Below, piece after piece: positions 43,530-56,300 of a stretch of DNA of 64,000 nt. This DNA is from Nymphaea colorata (lineage: Eukaryota; Streptophyta; Magnoliopsida; Nymphaeales; Nymphaeaceae). The stretch lies in assembly GCF_008831285.2 (NCBI RefSeq), contig NC_045147.1, positions 6,163,834 to 6,227,833 on the forward strand, in the 5' to 3' direction. Position 1 is the stretch's first letter; each line of letters opens with the position of its first letter. The notes beneath the pieces are model-generated. The model was given only the letters and a program-made list of their open reading frames with translations. It was not told where the DNA came from and made no database searches. Both the position numbers and the translations under genes were made by a program.

Positions 43530-44030
43530 ATGATCATGATCATGACATGGATCAGCAATCCCAGTAGTGAATGTCCTAAGGGAGATGGCGACTACGTGGA
43601 GTTTGATGGAAGTGATGTCAACAATTTGGTTTTCGTCAAGTTTACTTTATCCACTCTCTGTGCCCTAACTAATAGCAAGTGGTTGCAGAATCATATTTCG
43701 TCACATTGTAAGTGTGAGGGTTATATTTGTGATGTGGTGATTGATAGTGGGGCATGTGTGAATATGGTGTCAATGTCCCTACTTGAACTTTTGAACATCA
43801 AGGTAGAAAAAAGCATTCTCATCCCTACAAAATGTCATGGTTCAAGAAAGGAAACAAGTGTCCTATTGTGAGTCAGTATTTAGTCAAATTTTCAAATGGG
43901 ACCACATTATAAGGATTGCGTATGGTGTGATGCAGCTCCCGTAGATGTGTGTCATGTGTTGTTAGGAAGATCTTGGTAGTATGATAGGAAGGTCATCCAT
44001 GCCACTTGCAACAATACCTAAGTTTTTAGG
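43530..44030 (+). pseudogene. Reina protease remnant
   Basis: CDVVIDSGACVNMVSMSLLE keeps the D-S-G active site; ELLNIKV follows. After a stop, PVDVCHVLLGRSW ends the domain. Confidence 0.8.
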
Positions 44031-44399
44031 ATGCATGGGACTAACATTAAACTTCTACTTCTGAAGGAGTTAAGGAACTACACCGCAAGAAAAATGGTCA
44101 AAACAGTAAGGTTTGTTGGTGTCTCCCAAAAGGAGTTCTTTGATTCTTGTAGGAATGATGGTTATTCCCTGTCCCTTGTAGCAAAACATACCTTAATTGT
44201 CTATACCAACGACACCTATGAGTGTCCAGCCCCTTCTTCAAGAGTTTGCTGACATCATGCCTGTTGTTCCCCATATGGTCTCCCTCCCTTACGGTCTACG
44301 AAACATGCCATAAATTTTATACCAGTGTCTAATCTTTTCAATTTGCCTAATTAATTTGAACCTAATAGACAATGCAAAGATACAACATCAGGTATGGGA

Positions 44400-44880
44400 G
44401 TTATTTTGAAAAAATGTTCACTAGGAAAAGTGTCAATCCTTACTTAGTGCCGGTCATGTTTACCCCTATGAACGACAATCAAAGTGCATGTGTGTCGATA
44501 GTAGGGTTATAAATAAAATCACAATCAAGTACCATTTTCTGATCCCTAAGCTAGATGACATGTTAGACCAGTTAGTTGGTTCCCATGTCTTTTTCAAGAT
44601 TGACCTTAAGAGCAGCTACTATCAAATTCTTCATGAAGGGGATGAATGGAAAACTGCCTCTAAAATCACACATAGGCTTTACGAATGGTTAGTGAAACAT
44701 TTTGAGTTATTCAATGCACCTAGCACATTCATGCATTTCATAACATAGGTTTTGCAATTATTCCTTGGAAAGTTTGTGGTTGTATACTTTGATGACATCA
44801 TTTTTTAAAGTCTCATGGAGTCAGCGCATTGGACACATTTGAAACAAGTTTAATAGATCCTTAGAAAAGAAAACTTTTGT
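44400..44880 (+). pseudogene. Reina reverse transcriptase remnant
   Basis: The frame 44488-44748 reads [40 protein letters not shown] and [19 protein letters not shown]. After one stop VLQLFLGKFVVVYFDDIIF contains the catalytic YFDD. It is then frameshifted. Confidence 0.85.
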
Positions 44881-45145
44881 GTAAATGCCAAGAAGAGTGT
44901 TCTCTTGTCCCTCGGTCTTTTCTTTTTTTTTGGTTTTGTAGTTTCTGTTGATGGTATAAATGTTGATCCTTCAAAGATCCAAATAATTTCAAATTGGCAT
45001 ACCGAAAACTATAGGGGACGCACATAATTTTCAAGGGTTGGCTACCCTCGACAGTTGTTTTAGTTGAAACTTTAGTAATATTATGGCACCCATTACAAAG
45101 TACCTCAAGGGTACTAAGTTTCTTTAGACTTATGAGGCAGATCGA

Positions 45146-45600
45146 GTGTTCAATACCATCAAAAGTAAAATGATGCAAACCCCAATTTTGACAATTTTTT
45201 ATTTTTCTCAAGTTTTTGAAGTTGAGTGTGACGCCTCAAATGTAGTAATATGGGAAGTTTTGAGCCAAAACTGTCATCTTATTGTTTTCTTTAGTAAGAA
45301 GTTATTGGCAGAAAAGTGCAAATACTCAACTTTTTTTACCTTGAGTTTTATGTTATTGTTCAGGTCCTTTGCTATTGGAGACATTACTTGATTTATAAAG
45401 AGTTTGTTTTTTTATACGGATCATGAGACATTATGATTTTAAATAGTAAAAAGAAGGTTACTGCCTGCCATGCCAAGTGGATGGTCTTTTTGCAAGAATA
45501 TTCTTGTCCTATTAAGCACCAAGCAAAAGCTTTGAACAAGATAGTCGATGCCCTCCACCGCAAGATTCATGTTTTGAGTGTCATAACCACTCAAGTTGTG
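45146..45600 (+). pseudogene. Reina RNase H remnant
   Basis: QVFEVECDASNVVIWEVLSQ holds the catalytic D. VFFSKKLLAEKCKYSTFF (usual Y-S-T-Y) and, after stops, CHAKWMVFLQEYSCPIKHQA and ALNKIVDALHRK (usual N-x-V-A-D-A-L-S-R) follow. Confidence 0.82.
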
Positions 45601-45739
45601 GGATTTGAAGTTGGCAAGACTTGTATCCTATTGATTTAGATTTCAAAATTGTTTGGAAGACTTGCTTTTCTAACCATCTCGAAGTGATCTTCATTTTTCT
45701 ATTCAGGATGGTTATCTCTTTTATGGAAACAGGTTGTGT

Positions 45740-45957
45740 ACTATTGATTCTTCTATTCGGTGTTTACTATATTCTAGTTACATTCCAATGGTCTATCTGG
45801 TCATATTGGTCATGATAAACATTTGTTTTAGTGTCTGAACAACATTTTTGGCCAAGAATGCATCGTGATGTAATTCGTTTTGACAAGAGTTGTCATGTGT
45901 GCTAAACTTCTAAACGGCAAAAGCAGAATGTTTGATTATATACTCCACTTCCTGTTT
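45740..45957 (+). pseudogene. Reina integrase N-terminus, cut off
   Basis: SGHIGHDKHLF, a degraded FYWP-type block and TSKRQKQNV, LYTPLPVLN correspond to the zinc-binding region and the start of the catalytic core (usual L-Y-x-P-L-P-x-P). The sequence then switches to Copia RT. Confidence 0.75.
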
Positions 45958-47134
45958 TGAATGGAGACCTATAAAAAGAAGACTACATGCAGCTTCCACA
46001 ATGCGTTTTTTATTCATAATGAATGGTAGCAAATTAAAGAGAGCTTTACATAGGCTGAAAAGCACTATGGGCATGGTTTGAGAAGTTCAATGCAACAAAT
46101 ATGGCAATTGGATTTAATCAAAGCTATCATGATCTACCATTGTTTGTGTACTCTAATAGACAAGGGAAAATGCTTGTTACTTTCGTATGTTGATGATATG
46201 ATCATCATTGAAGATAAGGGAAATCAAAAAGCTAAAAAGTTTGAAATAGGGACATTTGATTTTTGAAATATTTATTGGGCTTAAAAGTATACTATTCAGA
46301 TTGAGGTTTGTTCTTTTCTCAGCACAGATATGCAATTGAGATGGTGGCAAAAGCTAGATTATGTGATGATAAGAAGGTAGAGACCCATGTGGAAGCAAAT
46401 TCCAAATTGATGCCTCTTAAAGGAAAGGAATTGGAAGATCATAGAGTTTACAGGCAACTTATTCAGAGCTTGATCTATTTTCATCATCTTTAGACCAGAT
46501 ATAACATATGTAGTTCATGTGGTGAGTCCATTTATGAATGCACATAGATCAACACATCTTGTTGTTGTGTTAAGAATTATCACATATACAAGGGATACGA
46601 TAAATTATGGCATGTTCCTTTCTTTCATTGAATTCTAAAGAACTTGTTATCTATTGTGATACTGGCTTTAGAGGATCCATTCGAGACCCCAACTCTCCAC
46701 AATTAGATTTTCCATTTTTTTGGGGAAAATATTTGATTTTTTAAAAAAAGTAAGAAACAATGGAAGTTAACATTATCTACAACTAAAGCTGAATATAGAG
46801 CTATCGCACAATCTACAACTGAAATAATCTAGATAAGGTGGCTGTTGAAAGAAGTTGAAATTCCAATCCACAATGGAACCAAATTAATTTGTGATAATAT
46901 GAGTGCAATGCACATTGCTAAAAATCTAAAATTTCATAAAAGGTGAAAACATATCAAGACTGATTCTCATTTCATAAGGAAGGTATATGAAGAAAGATTG
47001 ATCTCTTGAGCATATAAAGAACAAAAATTAGATTGTTAACATATTTACAAAAGGTTTATCACCTTCTAATTCAGAATATCTTTTCACAAACTTGGAATCT
47101 TATCTTTCAATCATGCCAAGTTTGAGGGGGGAAT
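45958..47134 (+). pseudogene. Copia RT/RNase H fragment
   Basis: It starts inside RT at the L-N-G-D-L motif (here LNGDL, then EDYMQLPQ). YVDDMIII (46183-46206) is the catalytic YVDD. FSQHRYAIEMVAKARLCDDK, VYRQLIQSLIYF and TTKAEYRAIAQSTTEI carry the RT C-terminus and the AEAEY-type RNase H motif (here KAEY). LICDNMSAMHIAKN and HIKTDSHFIRKVYEERLIS complete RNase H. Many stops. The end GCCAAGTTTGAGGGGGGAAT is a purine tract. Confidence 0.85.
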
Positions 47135-47850
47135 TGTTAAAAGTATATGATTCACTCGATTGTTTAAGTTGGTTAAAGTTCACATACATCCCAATTGTTA
47201 GAATAGGTTTTAATTGCGATAAATTTTATTGGTGAAGGATAGGGTTGTCATTTACTATATGAACTAAGCTTTAAACTATGGTTTTGATTATTCTTTTGGG
47301 GATTATTCTATCTTGCTTGAGGAGTAGTTAAAGTCATCTCTACTACCACATGAGAGGAGTAGTTAAAGTCATCTCTACTACCACATGAGTATATTGAAGG
47401 TTATGCTAATTAGTCACCCAAGTTAGTAGTTTATTCAGTTTTTACGGTTTGGGTTTGTCAGTTTGAGGCCATTTGAACACAAAAAAAGTGTTGTATTTGA
47501 CAATTTTCTATAGGTTGACAAGAAGAAATACTGTGAAGCGAGCTAGCCTAGACTTGCAAATGGAACTCAAAGCCATGCATCAAAGAATAAGGTTTGGAAG
47601 ACTTCACATGACAAAGGACTCGACATGAATGCAAGATGATAGTAGAAAATTTATAGTGGAACTTTTAGCGTTAATCTCATATCTCATCCTTTTCGTGGAA
47701 TACAAGTACAAGAAATCTCTTGTAACACAATAATTAAATTACTCATGATTGAATTCTCTATATAAACCAATAGTTCTCATTCGAGTTTTACAAGTAGCAA
47801 CTCTCTGCACAAGCTGAAGCATCTCTAGACCCAGTTGCATTTCCCTATTG
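47135..47850 (+). repeat. Copia 3' LTR, right end approximate
   Basis: It starts TGTTAAAAGTATATG directly after the purine tract. A TATA-like CTCTATATAAACC lies near 47758. The end near CCCTATTGACA (about 47851) is a guess from the CA ending. Inside is an exact 35-bp tandem duplication (47320-47389). Confidence 0.6.
47320..47389 (+). repeat. Exact 35-bp tandem duplication
   Basis: AGGAGTAGTTAAAGTCATCT begins at 47320 and again at 47355; the two units look identical. Confidence 0.9.
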
Positions 47851-47859
47851 ACAATTTAT

Positions 47860-48940
47860 GCAACTTTTAAAGAAAATTTTGGTAAAGATCAATTTTCTTC
47901 CATGAAATTGATGAAAATAAAAGAACTTTAACCATAGCTACAAAGAACATTCTCATGTTTTTATTGACAAGGTCTTTCTCAAGTTTTTTTGTTAAAATTG
48001 TTCTTTTCAAGGAAATTTTGAAGATCAAAGAAAATACAAAATTTAAAATATTAGATAAAAATAAAATAAAAATGAGGAATTAATAAGAAGACATAAAATT
48101 ATCTAGTTAAAAATGGTAGACATAATAAAGTAATATACTATATCTAGGAGAGCATATTAAATAACTAAAACAAGAAGAAATAACCCAATGATAAAAAAAA
48201 GTTGACAAAAAATGAAAAGTTGCAAAAAAATCCTTTTCAAAATATCACATACTTTTCCCTTTCTTTTGTTTTTTTCATTTTTTTTTGGGTTGATATCATT
48301 ATATTTGTGGCTCGAACTTCAACAAAATATTAATATGCACTTTGTCTTCATGGCCCATTTGTCTTCAATGTCGATTATTGTAGTTGCTTTGGAAGTTGGA
48401 ACACATTTCCTTCTAATGCCTCTAGCTTAATGCCTCTTACTTTCTTTATATACGAGTCCATTAGAATTTTCCTAATGTCTCTATTCCTAAGGATGCTTGC
48501 TTCCCCATTTTTTGCCAATATATAAAGTTTTTCACATGATCAAAAGAAAAAGCATTTCAAAAACATTGAAGCAAAGATGAAAATGAGCTTGAGTGGAAGA
48601 CAACAAATGGAAAAGAAAAATAGATCGCCTTTAGAGGAAAATGATGTGGCAAAAGACGATAGCATTTCAGGGGTGAATGGATCTCCGTCAAGGTGGTGGA
48701 CAACAAATCACAGTGGAGGCTGAGAAGACACATAGATCTATCGCAATGAAAGGGAAAACGAACCGAAAAAGAGAAAAACAAAAAGACACAAAGAGACAAA
48801 ATGCCGCATCATTTTCCCTTTTAAAAAAAAAGTATATTAACCTAACAAGTTCCAAAATTTTTGAAAAAGGTTCTTAGTCTATTACAGCCACCTTTACACA
48901 ATGGAGGAACATCATGACAACTAAAATTGTTGTAAATATC
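47860..48940. other. No gene seen
   Basis: AT-rich. Short open frames (48212-48430, 48677-48877 on +, 48557-48799 on -) have no domain and simple composition. Confidence 0.5.
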
Positions 48941-48950
48941 ACCAACTTTC

Positions 48951-48959
48951 CTTGTAGTG
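48951..48959. other. Possible terminus of a CACTA transposon
   Basis: CTTGTAGTG, preceded by AACTTTC, is the right-end form of the CACTACAAG terminus of plant CACTA elements, followed by CTA. The matching left terminus was not found in the preceding kilobase, so only an end fragment or a chance match may be present. Confidence 0.35.
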
Positions 48960-51900
48960 CTAGGTGCTTATAATTTAAAGTCTTGAACTATAAACTTCAA
49001 TTAAAAATTTAATATGTAAAAAGATATATTTAACAAGAATCTGCAATTGCAAGCTTAAAAGAATGAAACGAGAAAACCACAAATTTAATTTTAACAAAGA
49101 TATAATTCAATAATTTAAAAATTATGTTTTGAAGATAACCAAAGACAAATAGTTGAACAATAACAAAATGTGAAAATTGTCATTTCAAAAGCAATAAACT
49201 TGGAATATGAATGTAAAGCTTCAAAACAAAGTTCCAGCCTTTAAATTTTAAATTTGAATATTAGTGATACAAACTTCTTAACAGTAAAAAAGCACATAAT
49301 TTAAAAAATGTAGAATAAATAGAAAAATTGAAGTTATGAACCTACAAAACAAAAGACAAAATTACTATTTAAAGACATACGGTTAGAAAATTCAAACGTT
49401 GAATCCTATGCTGAAAGCTTCAAATTGAGACAAAAGACTGCAAAGTAAAATTGAAAAATAAAAAGTTGATTGTAAAAATAGATACTAAAAAATGAAATTT
49501 ATACTTAAAGAAAAAATATAGAACAAAGTTAAAAAATACAAAAATTGTTCAATATAGTTAACTTTAAAACACAATTTTAAAATTTGAAAGTAAAGAATGA
49601 AGTTTCAAATTAAAAATTTGAACATAAAATTCATACAAAATATGTGAAAATAAAGTTGCCAAGTGTTTCAAATGAATCTTGAAATTTGCTAGGCAATAAG
49701 ATTTTAAAAATCTTATAAAAAAAAATTCTCCATAACAAGCATATACAACGATAAACCTGAAAATCAAATTGATAATTGCAATTAAAGAGATAACAAGAAT
49801 TGAAAATGAATTGGGACACAAAAACTTGAAGAAAATTTGCATGTCCTTAGTTGAATATTCACTTTTGTGGGGTTCTTTTTTTATTTTCAAATTTTAATTT
49901 AAGTCCTATTTTCAAACATGGAACTTGAAATACTTGGCTAATATTTCAAATTGTGATTTATTTTTAAGTTCAACTTTTAGATGTGTGGAATTTAAGGACT
50001 TTTAAATCTTTACGTTCATACTATCTTATGTGCAAGTCATAAATTTTGAAGTTTGAACATCATTTTCAACTGTTAGAATCAAGTTTATTATTTTCAATTA
50101 AAAAATTTAACTGTTAATTGTAATATAACATTCACATGCTCTATTCAATTAAAATTTCAATTTTCATGCTTTATTTTTTGTCTTTAACTTTTTAATATTA
50201 GTTTTTTTATTGAAAGTTTTCATACTTGCAAATGAAAATTCATGTTGAATGCACTTATTTATGGATTTCCAAGTTTTAGTTTAACCTTAAATTTCAGAGA
50301 ATTTGATTTTAAATGCTTAGCATATCTTTGTGCTTTTAATTTTGAATCTACTTTCAAGCTTTAAGTGTGTGGTTTGAATTTTAACCTTTTTACATAAAAA
50401 AGCCATATTATTTCATATTTAAAAGTTATATATTTAAATTTAATATTCTTTTTCTATATTGCAATGATAACATTATTGATAGTTGAAGGTTTATTTTATG
50501 CAACTTTTTTGTTTAATTAATTTTGCTATTCTCAATCTAAATTTCAATAAGTTATATTTAAAATACTTGGCTAAGTGCTTCAAAATTTTAAAGTTTATAT
50601 ATTTGGAATTTAAGGACTTTTTAAAATTTAATATTTGTGTTGTTCTATATTTAAATTTAAAATTTTTAAGATCTGAACACGAGTTTTAGCTTTTGGATTT
50701 AAATGTCATATTTCTAAATGAAAATTGCATCATCTATTATGGTATAACTTTTTTTTCCCCAAATGTCTTTCTCTAAGTAGTTTTCTAAGTTTTAAGTTTT
50801 ATTTTTTACCTCAACTTTTAATTACATTTTTTTTTGCTTAAAATTTGATGAATCCAATCAAAATTCATGTTGACTATACTTTATGTGAATTTTAATATAT
50901 AATTTATAAAATTTAAACAAATTGTTAGTTAGTCTTTCATATTTGATTTTAACATTATTTGCAAATTTTTAGTGTGCATTTTGATTTGTAAACTTTTTTA
51001 TATTCATATTTGTACGTTTTGCATAAATGTTTTATAATTCATTTTTTTTACTAATTCAATTTCAGTTTTTTAAAAATATTCACCTTTACTTTAATTATTG
51101 ATTTTTTATATTCATTTTTTTGAATATTTGCATTTCCAATTGACATATAATTTTTTAAATAACTTTCTAATTTCAATTTTTAATTAAATCTAGATATCAT
51201 GTCTTTAGATTTGGAATTATTGAGTTATATTTTAAATCTTGAATTAAATTTTATTTTAATTTTTAAATATTTGAAAGTTAAGGACTTTTAGTTTATATTC
51301 AAAGTTAAATGTTTTGAACATAACTTTTAGCTTTAAGAGTGAGTTTTTTAATTTTAAATGAAAATTTTGGTTTTTTTGACTTTTTAGTTCCCATGTTTGC
51401 TTCACAAAAAATTCAATTTTTGTGTTCTTTTTTCTTTTATTCAACATTTTAATTTCAGTTTTTTCGTTTAAAATTTTCATATTTGTGATCGAAAGTTTAG
51501 GTTGAATAAACTTTTTATTGATTTCATTTTTATTTAGATTAGATTTCACTGACATTACAATCCTTTTTTGTTACATTTAACTATGAAGTTGATTATTTAA
51601 AATTTCAAACTTTCTCAATATTAAAATTTATGTTGTCTTATATTCAAATTTTACGTTTGATATTTAGGCACCAGTTTCATCTGTTAATTTGTAATTTATA
51701 TTTAAAATTATATTTATTTTTCTCTTAAGTTTTAGTTTTAGTTTTCTTGCTTAAAATTTTATTCTTTAATTAGAAATTCGTGTTACATGAATTGTTTAAT
51801 GTATTTTATTTTTTTGTTAAGTTTAAATTCAAATATGTTAAATTTGAAAATGTTTTGTCAATATTTCATCTTTTATTTTAGATCTAATTTACATTTTTAC

Positions 51901-52900
51901 TCCTTGAAGTTTAATTTGAACTTTGTTTCTTATCTTCAATTAAAATTTTTTACTTTCATATTTGTAAATTTCAATTTCTAAAATTTTTATTGGAACTTGG
52001 TTTTTTATGTCATTTTTCATTTGAAATCTTCAAGTTTTAGGTACATAATCTCATGTTTGTTTGTTTATCGCTTATATAGTCTTTATGTTTTTGAACTTGG
52101 TTTTCTTTACTTACAAGTTTTAAGTATAGGCTACTTATTCTTATGATTTTAGTTTTTAAGTTATTTAAAAAATTTGATTTTGGAGGGTTTATCCTTTCTT
52201 TCAACATTGATTTAAAACATAATTTTAAATTTTGTGATTTTGTCTTTCAAGGTTTTATTATTTCCAATTCAAATTTACCTCGGTTTTTATGTTTATATTT
52301 TATTTTTTATTAATTTTATATTAAAAGTAAATATTTTTTTTGAAATATAACTGTTTTCAATTTTTGCCTTCAAAATTCAGTTATCAATTTTTGGTTATGT
52401 TGTCTTTTTAACCTTGCATGTTGAGCTAAAAATTTTTATCTTTTATTGTGACATGACATAGTTTGTTTTATATGTTTCTTTTAGTAAATTTTGGTGTTTT
52501 TTTGTTTCTGTCTTCAAATTTTCAATATAAATTTTCGTGCTAAAATTATTAATGTTTGCAATTGAAAATTTATGTTAATTTTAATGTGCATGAACCGTAA
52601 AACATGGTCTTAGTTAAATTTCAAATAGTTTCAATTGTTTAACAAAATTTTTAACTTTCGTTTTAAATGTAATCACAAATTTCTAGTATGTTTTATGTTT
52701 CTTGTATAGGAGAGTTTATTCCTTTTATAAAACAATTATAGACAATAAAAATACTTAAATTTTAAAATTGAATATGTATAAGAAGATTGAAAAAAATTAT
52801 ACTTCAATAAAAATGTTATCTTTGTAATCTAAAAGTAAGAAACATGGAGATAAATGTAAAATTGAAACTAAAATACAAACTTCAAAATTGGCATGTCGAA
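48960..52900. repeat. AT-rich block of diverged repeats with a strand switch
   Basis: Almost 4 kb of extremely AT-rich sequence without genes. From 48960 to about 49870 the + strand is A-rich (AAAATTGAA, CAAAGTAAA words); from about 49880 to 52700 it is T-rich (TTTCAAATTTTAA, AAGTTTTAA words). The word ATACTTGGCTAA..TTTCAAA occurs at 49930 and 50559 on + and inverted near 49658. Landmark words TTTAAGGACTTTT at about 49990, 50602 and 51275 (a close variant in the last) and GAAAATTCATGTTGA-like words at 50236 and 50862 suggest diverged tandem units of roughly 600-670 bp. Small open frames here are all artefacts of composition. Confidence 0.6.
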
Positions 52901-54339
52901 AGCTTAGCTCAGTGCATCCTTCCAATTTGTCCTAACCATTGTTTGTGACCTTCATGCATCTTTGCATGCTATTCTTCTTTCGCTTCAACAGTGTTTCATC
53001 CTAATGCAGCTCGTTCATCCATAGTTGCTACTTGTACCACTACTGCTACCGCCACTACTGCTACCGCCAAACCACCGCTAACTCCCACCAGCTAGAATTC
53101 CTTGTCCCTATTGGATTCCCTCACCAAGGGATGTGCCAGCCAGGAAGTCAGGCACCTCATTGGGCAGGTCCTCCGACAACATGGCAAGGTCATCCCGCAA
53201 TGTCAACTAGGTGGGGGTCTCAACCTCTAGTTCAGTCTCAGCATCAGCCTCCTTGTCCACGAATTCAAATGTCACCATCTTTGCTCAACTGCAACTCCTT
53301 TGGGGTATTCATGCTTGAACTTCTTCCTATGCTTTCCTTTTTTTTTCACCTCATTCTTCGTCTTCGTCACATTGACTTGGTCCACCTCTTCGCTTGGCCA
53401 CACTTAAAAACATTTCAATAAATCCTTTGGTCTAGCTACCCCTTGATGAAAGCTCTACTTAACACCTCCTCTCAGCCCATCACCATATTGCTAATACGCA
53501 AACTTTGAATGTTGGCAGTTCCCATTTAGAAGCTTTTTAAAATGGTTCTTTTCTTATGAAATTCTAAGAGAAAATTGGGCACCAAATAATAAAAACCAAA
53601 CTCTCAAATAATGGTGATCAGTCTAGATCGAATCTTCATGGAATGTGATAATCCATGAACCACATCCAAATAAACAAATTCACATTAATACTAAAAAAAA
53701 TGTTTATGTCATGCAATTCAAACAAAACAATAGTAATCACACAAGAAATATGAGCAAATCCTAGAAATGGCTTGTGTAGATGCTAACACCCTAGGGTATT
53801 TTTGTCCATTTACACGTAAATTAAAATATTTGCTGAAGGTCCAAATACACACCCTAAACTTTCAAAAGCACTTAGAGGAGCCTACAAAAACTAGGAAAAT
53901 GAAGTTAGAATGATGAACAAAATAAAAAAACAAGAGTTGAACTCCCTAATACATGTTCTACCTCTATTGAATTGTAGAAATGCTCTAGATCTATCTATGC
54001 TACTCAACTTACTAACGAGGATAGCAAATCAAAACACTAATCCAATAAGGAAACCAAGCAAATATGATGCACCCTGCAGGCAGACAACTCCTAATAGAAC
54101 AATCAACACATCTAGGTTAACACAGCTCCTAGAGCAATCAACACAGCTAAGCTACCACAAAATGCCACATGCGAACAAGGAATTGCAAAATTTGCACTAG
54201 AAACCACGAGTATCACTTGACTCTCCCAATGTATGCATGTGACCTAAACTAAACACAATAAATAATTTAATCCAACTAAATATTAATAAAAAATAAATCA
54301 AAAATAATTTACCTAAGAGTATGAAGTATTAATAAAAAT
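52901..54339. other. No supported gene
   Basis: A GC-richer patch at 53000-53420 has an open frame (53032-53421, 129 codons) that begins in a CTACCACTACTGC trinucleotide-type repeat and is rich in Pro, Gln and His. No domain is recognised. It could be a decayed gag-like piece or chance. 53480-54340 is AT-rich with a short frame (53910-54200) of no known type. Confidence 0.4.
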
Positions 54340-55220
54340 CATTGATGACCCATGTAACATTCTTTATTGTTACTTTTTAGCCAATAAGTATATGTATCCT
54401 TATGACATATAGGACATGCAAACTTCCCTGTATTCCATCCTGATAACTCTCCATAAACTAGAAAATCATTTATTGTCCACAATAATGCAACATGCATTCG
54501 AAAACACTAATTTCTACTTACATCGTAAGTTTCTATGCCAAACATCCCACAATAACTTCAATCCATCGATTAGTGGTTGTAAATAAACATCTATTTTTCC
54601 TCCAGAAGAATTTGGCCCAGAAATTAGCAGCAACATCATGTATGGTTGTTTCATGTACATCCATAGTAGTAGATGAATGTATCTCATCAAATGATCTCCA
54701 TACTAATGCATCAGTAGGATGTCTTAGTATACCATCTTTAATGTGCCCTTCGTCATGCCATCTCATGTCTGAAGCAATTTTTAAAGATAAGTACATTATT
54801 TGAAGTCTTGGTATTAATGGAAAGTGGTGTACAACCTTTGCAACAATCTTTCAAGTTTTACAGAGTTTGCATTTGTAGTATTATTCAATTCATCTGCATC
54901 TTTCCATCTTGAAGCACCACAAATATCACATTGATCTTTGTTAAAAGATTCATTCCAAAATAGCATACAATTTTGAGGGCATGCATCTATCTTATCATCA
55001 ATCAATTCACAATCATCACTTTGATCATTCTCAATGATAATGCCAATGAGTATAATTTTGGGCAAACCCAAAGCATACACAGTGATCTAAAACATCTCTT
55101 GCCGATTGGAATAAACAGTTGTTGCACTTTACACAAGGACACTATTTTTTCATTGATTACGACTACGACACTATTTGCCATGGAAAAATCAATGAAACCT
55201 TCAACTCTTGTCACATATTC
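54340..55220 (-). pseudogene. CACTA (En/Spm) transposase fragment
   Basis: Read on -, pieces follow the order of TNP2-type transposases. Near 55214-55100 TRVEGFIDFSMAN with a degraded C-x-C-x2-C is the transposase-associated N-terminal domain. In 55080-54814 KIDACPQNCMLFWNES and CDICGASRWKDADEL match the TNP2 core. In 54796-54533 SLKIASDMRWHDEGHIKDGI and LRHPTDALVWRSFDEIH follow. Near 54490-54360 TINDFLVYGELSGWNTGKFA, CPICHKDTYTYWLK and CYMGHQ are the region after the catalytic segment. Frames shift between pieces, so it is dead. No CACTA ends could be tied to it. Confidence 0.85.
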
Positions 55221-55229
55221 AACACTTCA

Positions 55230-55603
55230 TCTGAAAAAAGTAATAAATAAATTATTAAAAATCTTAAACTTAATTACACAATACCATATTGCAGTAAGAT
55301 AAAAGAAAAGGTTATCTATCTTTTAAGTATCCAACTTCAATATTCCATCATCAACAATCAATTTTCTTTTTTCTATTTTATCCAACTGATACATATTAAT
55401 ATACAAAGCATCATACATAAACAATTTTTGAAAAGTTAGGAGGCTCATACAACATTTAACAAGGAAAACATCAAATTTAATCACTAAAGCCAAATCTATC
55501 ATACTAATTGAACAATAACAACGTACATGGGCAACATCTTAAGAAGGAATTGCTTTTTACAAAGCAGTATCTTTTTGTGCTGCATATACACACATTGGTC
55601 ATG

Positions 55604-55664
<61 letters not shown>

Positions 55665-56300
55665 CAAACAAATACCTCTATATACCATTTATGTATACAC
55701 ATTTTTCACCAACCAAGTTCACAAATAAATGGAAAAAGTATTTCCGATTCACTAGAGAAAGTTGGTTCTTCACTCTTGTGCAGCTAGTAACATATGCACA
55801 CTTGCGCATGGCTTCCTCTGCCCATTAGGCTTATAGACACGAGAGTTTTGGGCCAAAAACAAAAGTCTTCTAGCTTTCCATCATGCCATCTGATATGGTA
55901 TGCCACCGTATCACATGATGTATCTGGTAATCATACTAAAACGTTAATAGGATGGCATATCAGTCCTTTAGTCCATAATATCAGAACATAATGCACAAGA
56001 AAGCACATAGAAGCACTAAAAGATGATCATGAAGCTATTATTATCTAAACACATAAAACCTGCTAATATGAAGTTTTACATATGAAGCTTTACCTATCAG
56101 TGGAGTAAAGCTGGTTCACGTTCTGGCCTCAAACATGAATACCCAACCAAAAAAAGAGTCTGCACCTGAGATCTACATCTGGCTTGCAAGTAAAGCACCT
56201 TGATGAACAGAAGTGCACTGACATGTCCCAGAACTTTAATTCAGACAATCAGAAAGCAGAATCATAGGAAGATAAGGGAAGGGCAACGCTGCCAATAGGG
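55230..56300. other. No gene seen; (TG)n microsatellite
   Basis: A (TG)n run at about 55607-55660 lies inside an open frame that encodes a Cys-Val run and is an artefact. No domains were recognised. Confidence 0.5.

Larger units (their letters stand above)
42292..45957 (+). mobile_element. Reina-type chromovirus remnant, both ends missing
   Basis: Gag, protease, RT, RNase H and part of integrase of a second Ty3/gypsy element in sequence order, with many stops. The style GLYEWLVMPF-like (here [19 protein letters not shown]) and VCHVLLGRSW is that of Reina elements. No LTR or primer site is visible at the left, and the right side stops inside integrase at the junction with a Copia fragment. 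Confidence 0.8.

Noticed and set aside
48960-52900. Several short Asn/Lys/Phe-rich open frames
   Set aside because: AT-rich composition gives chance frames; none shows a domain or conserved start.
48951-55220. One CACTA element from the terminus at 48951-48959 to the transposase fragment
   Set aside because: The terminus has the orientation of a right end, so the element should lie to its left, away from the transposase fragment.
55527-55787. Frame with a long Cys-Val run
   Set aside because: Translation of the (TG)n microsatellite.
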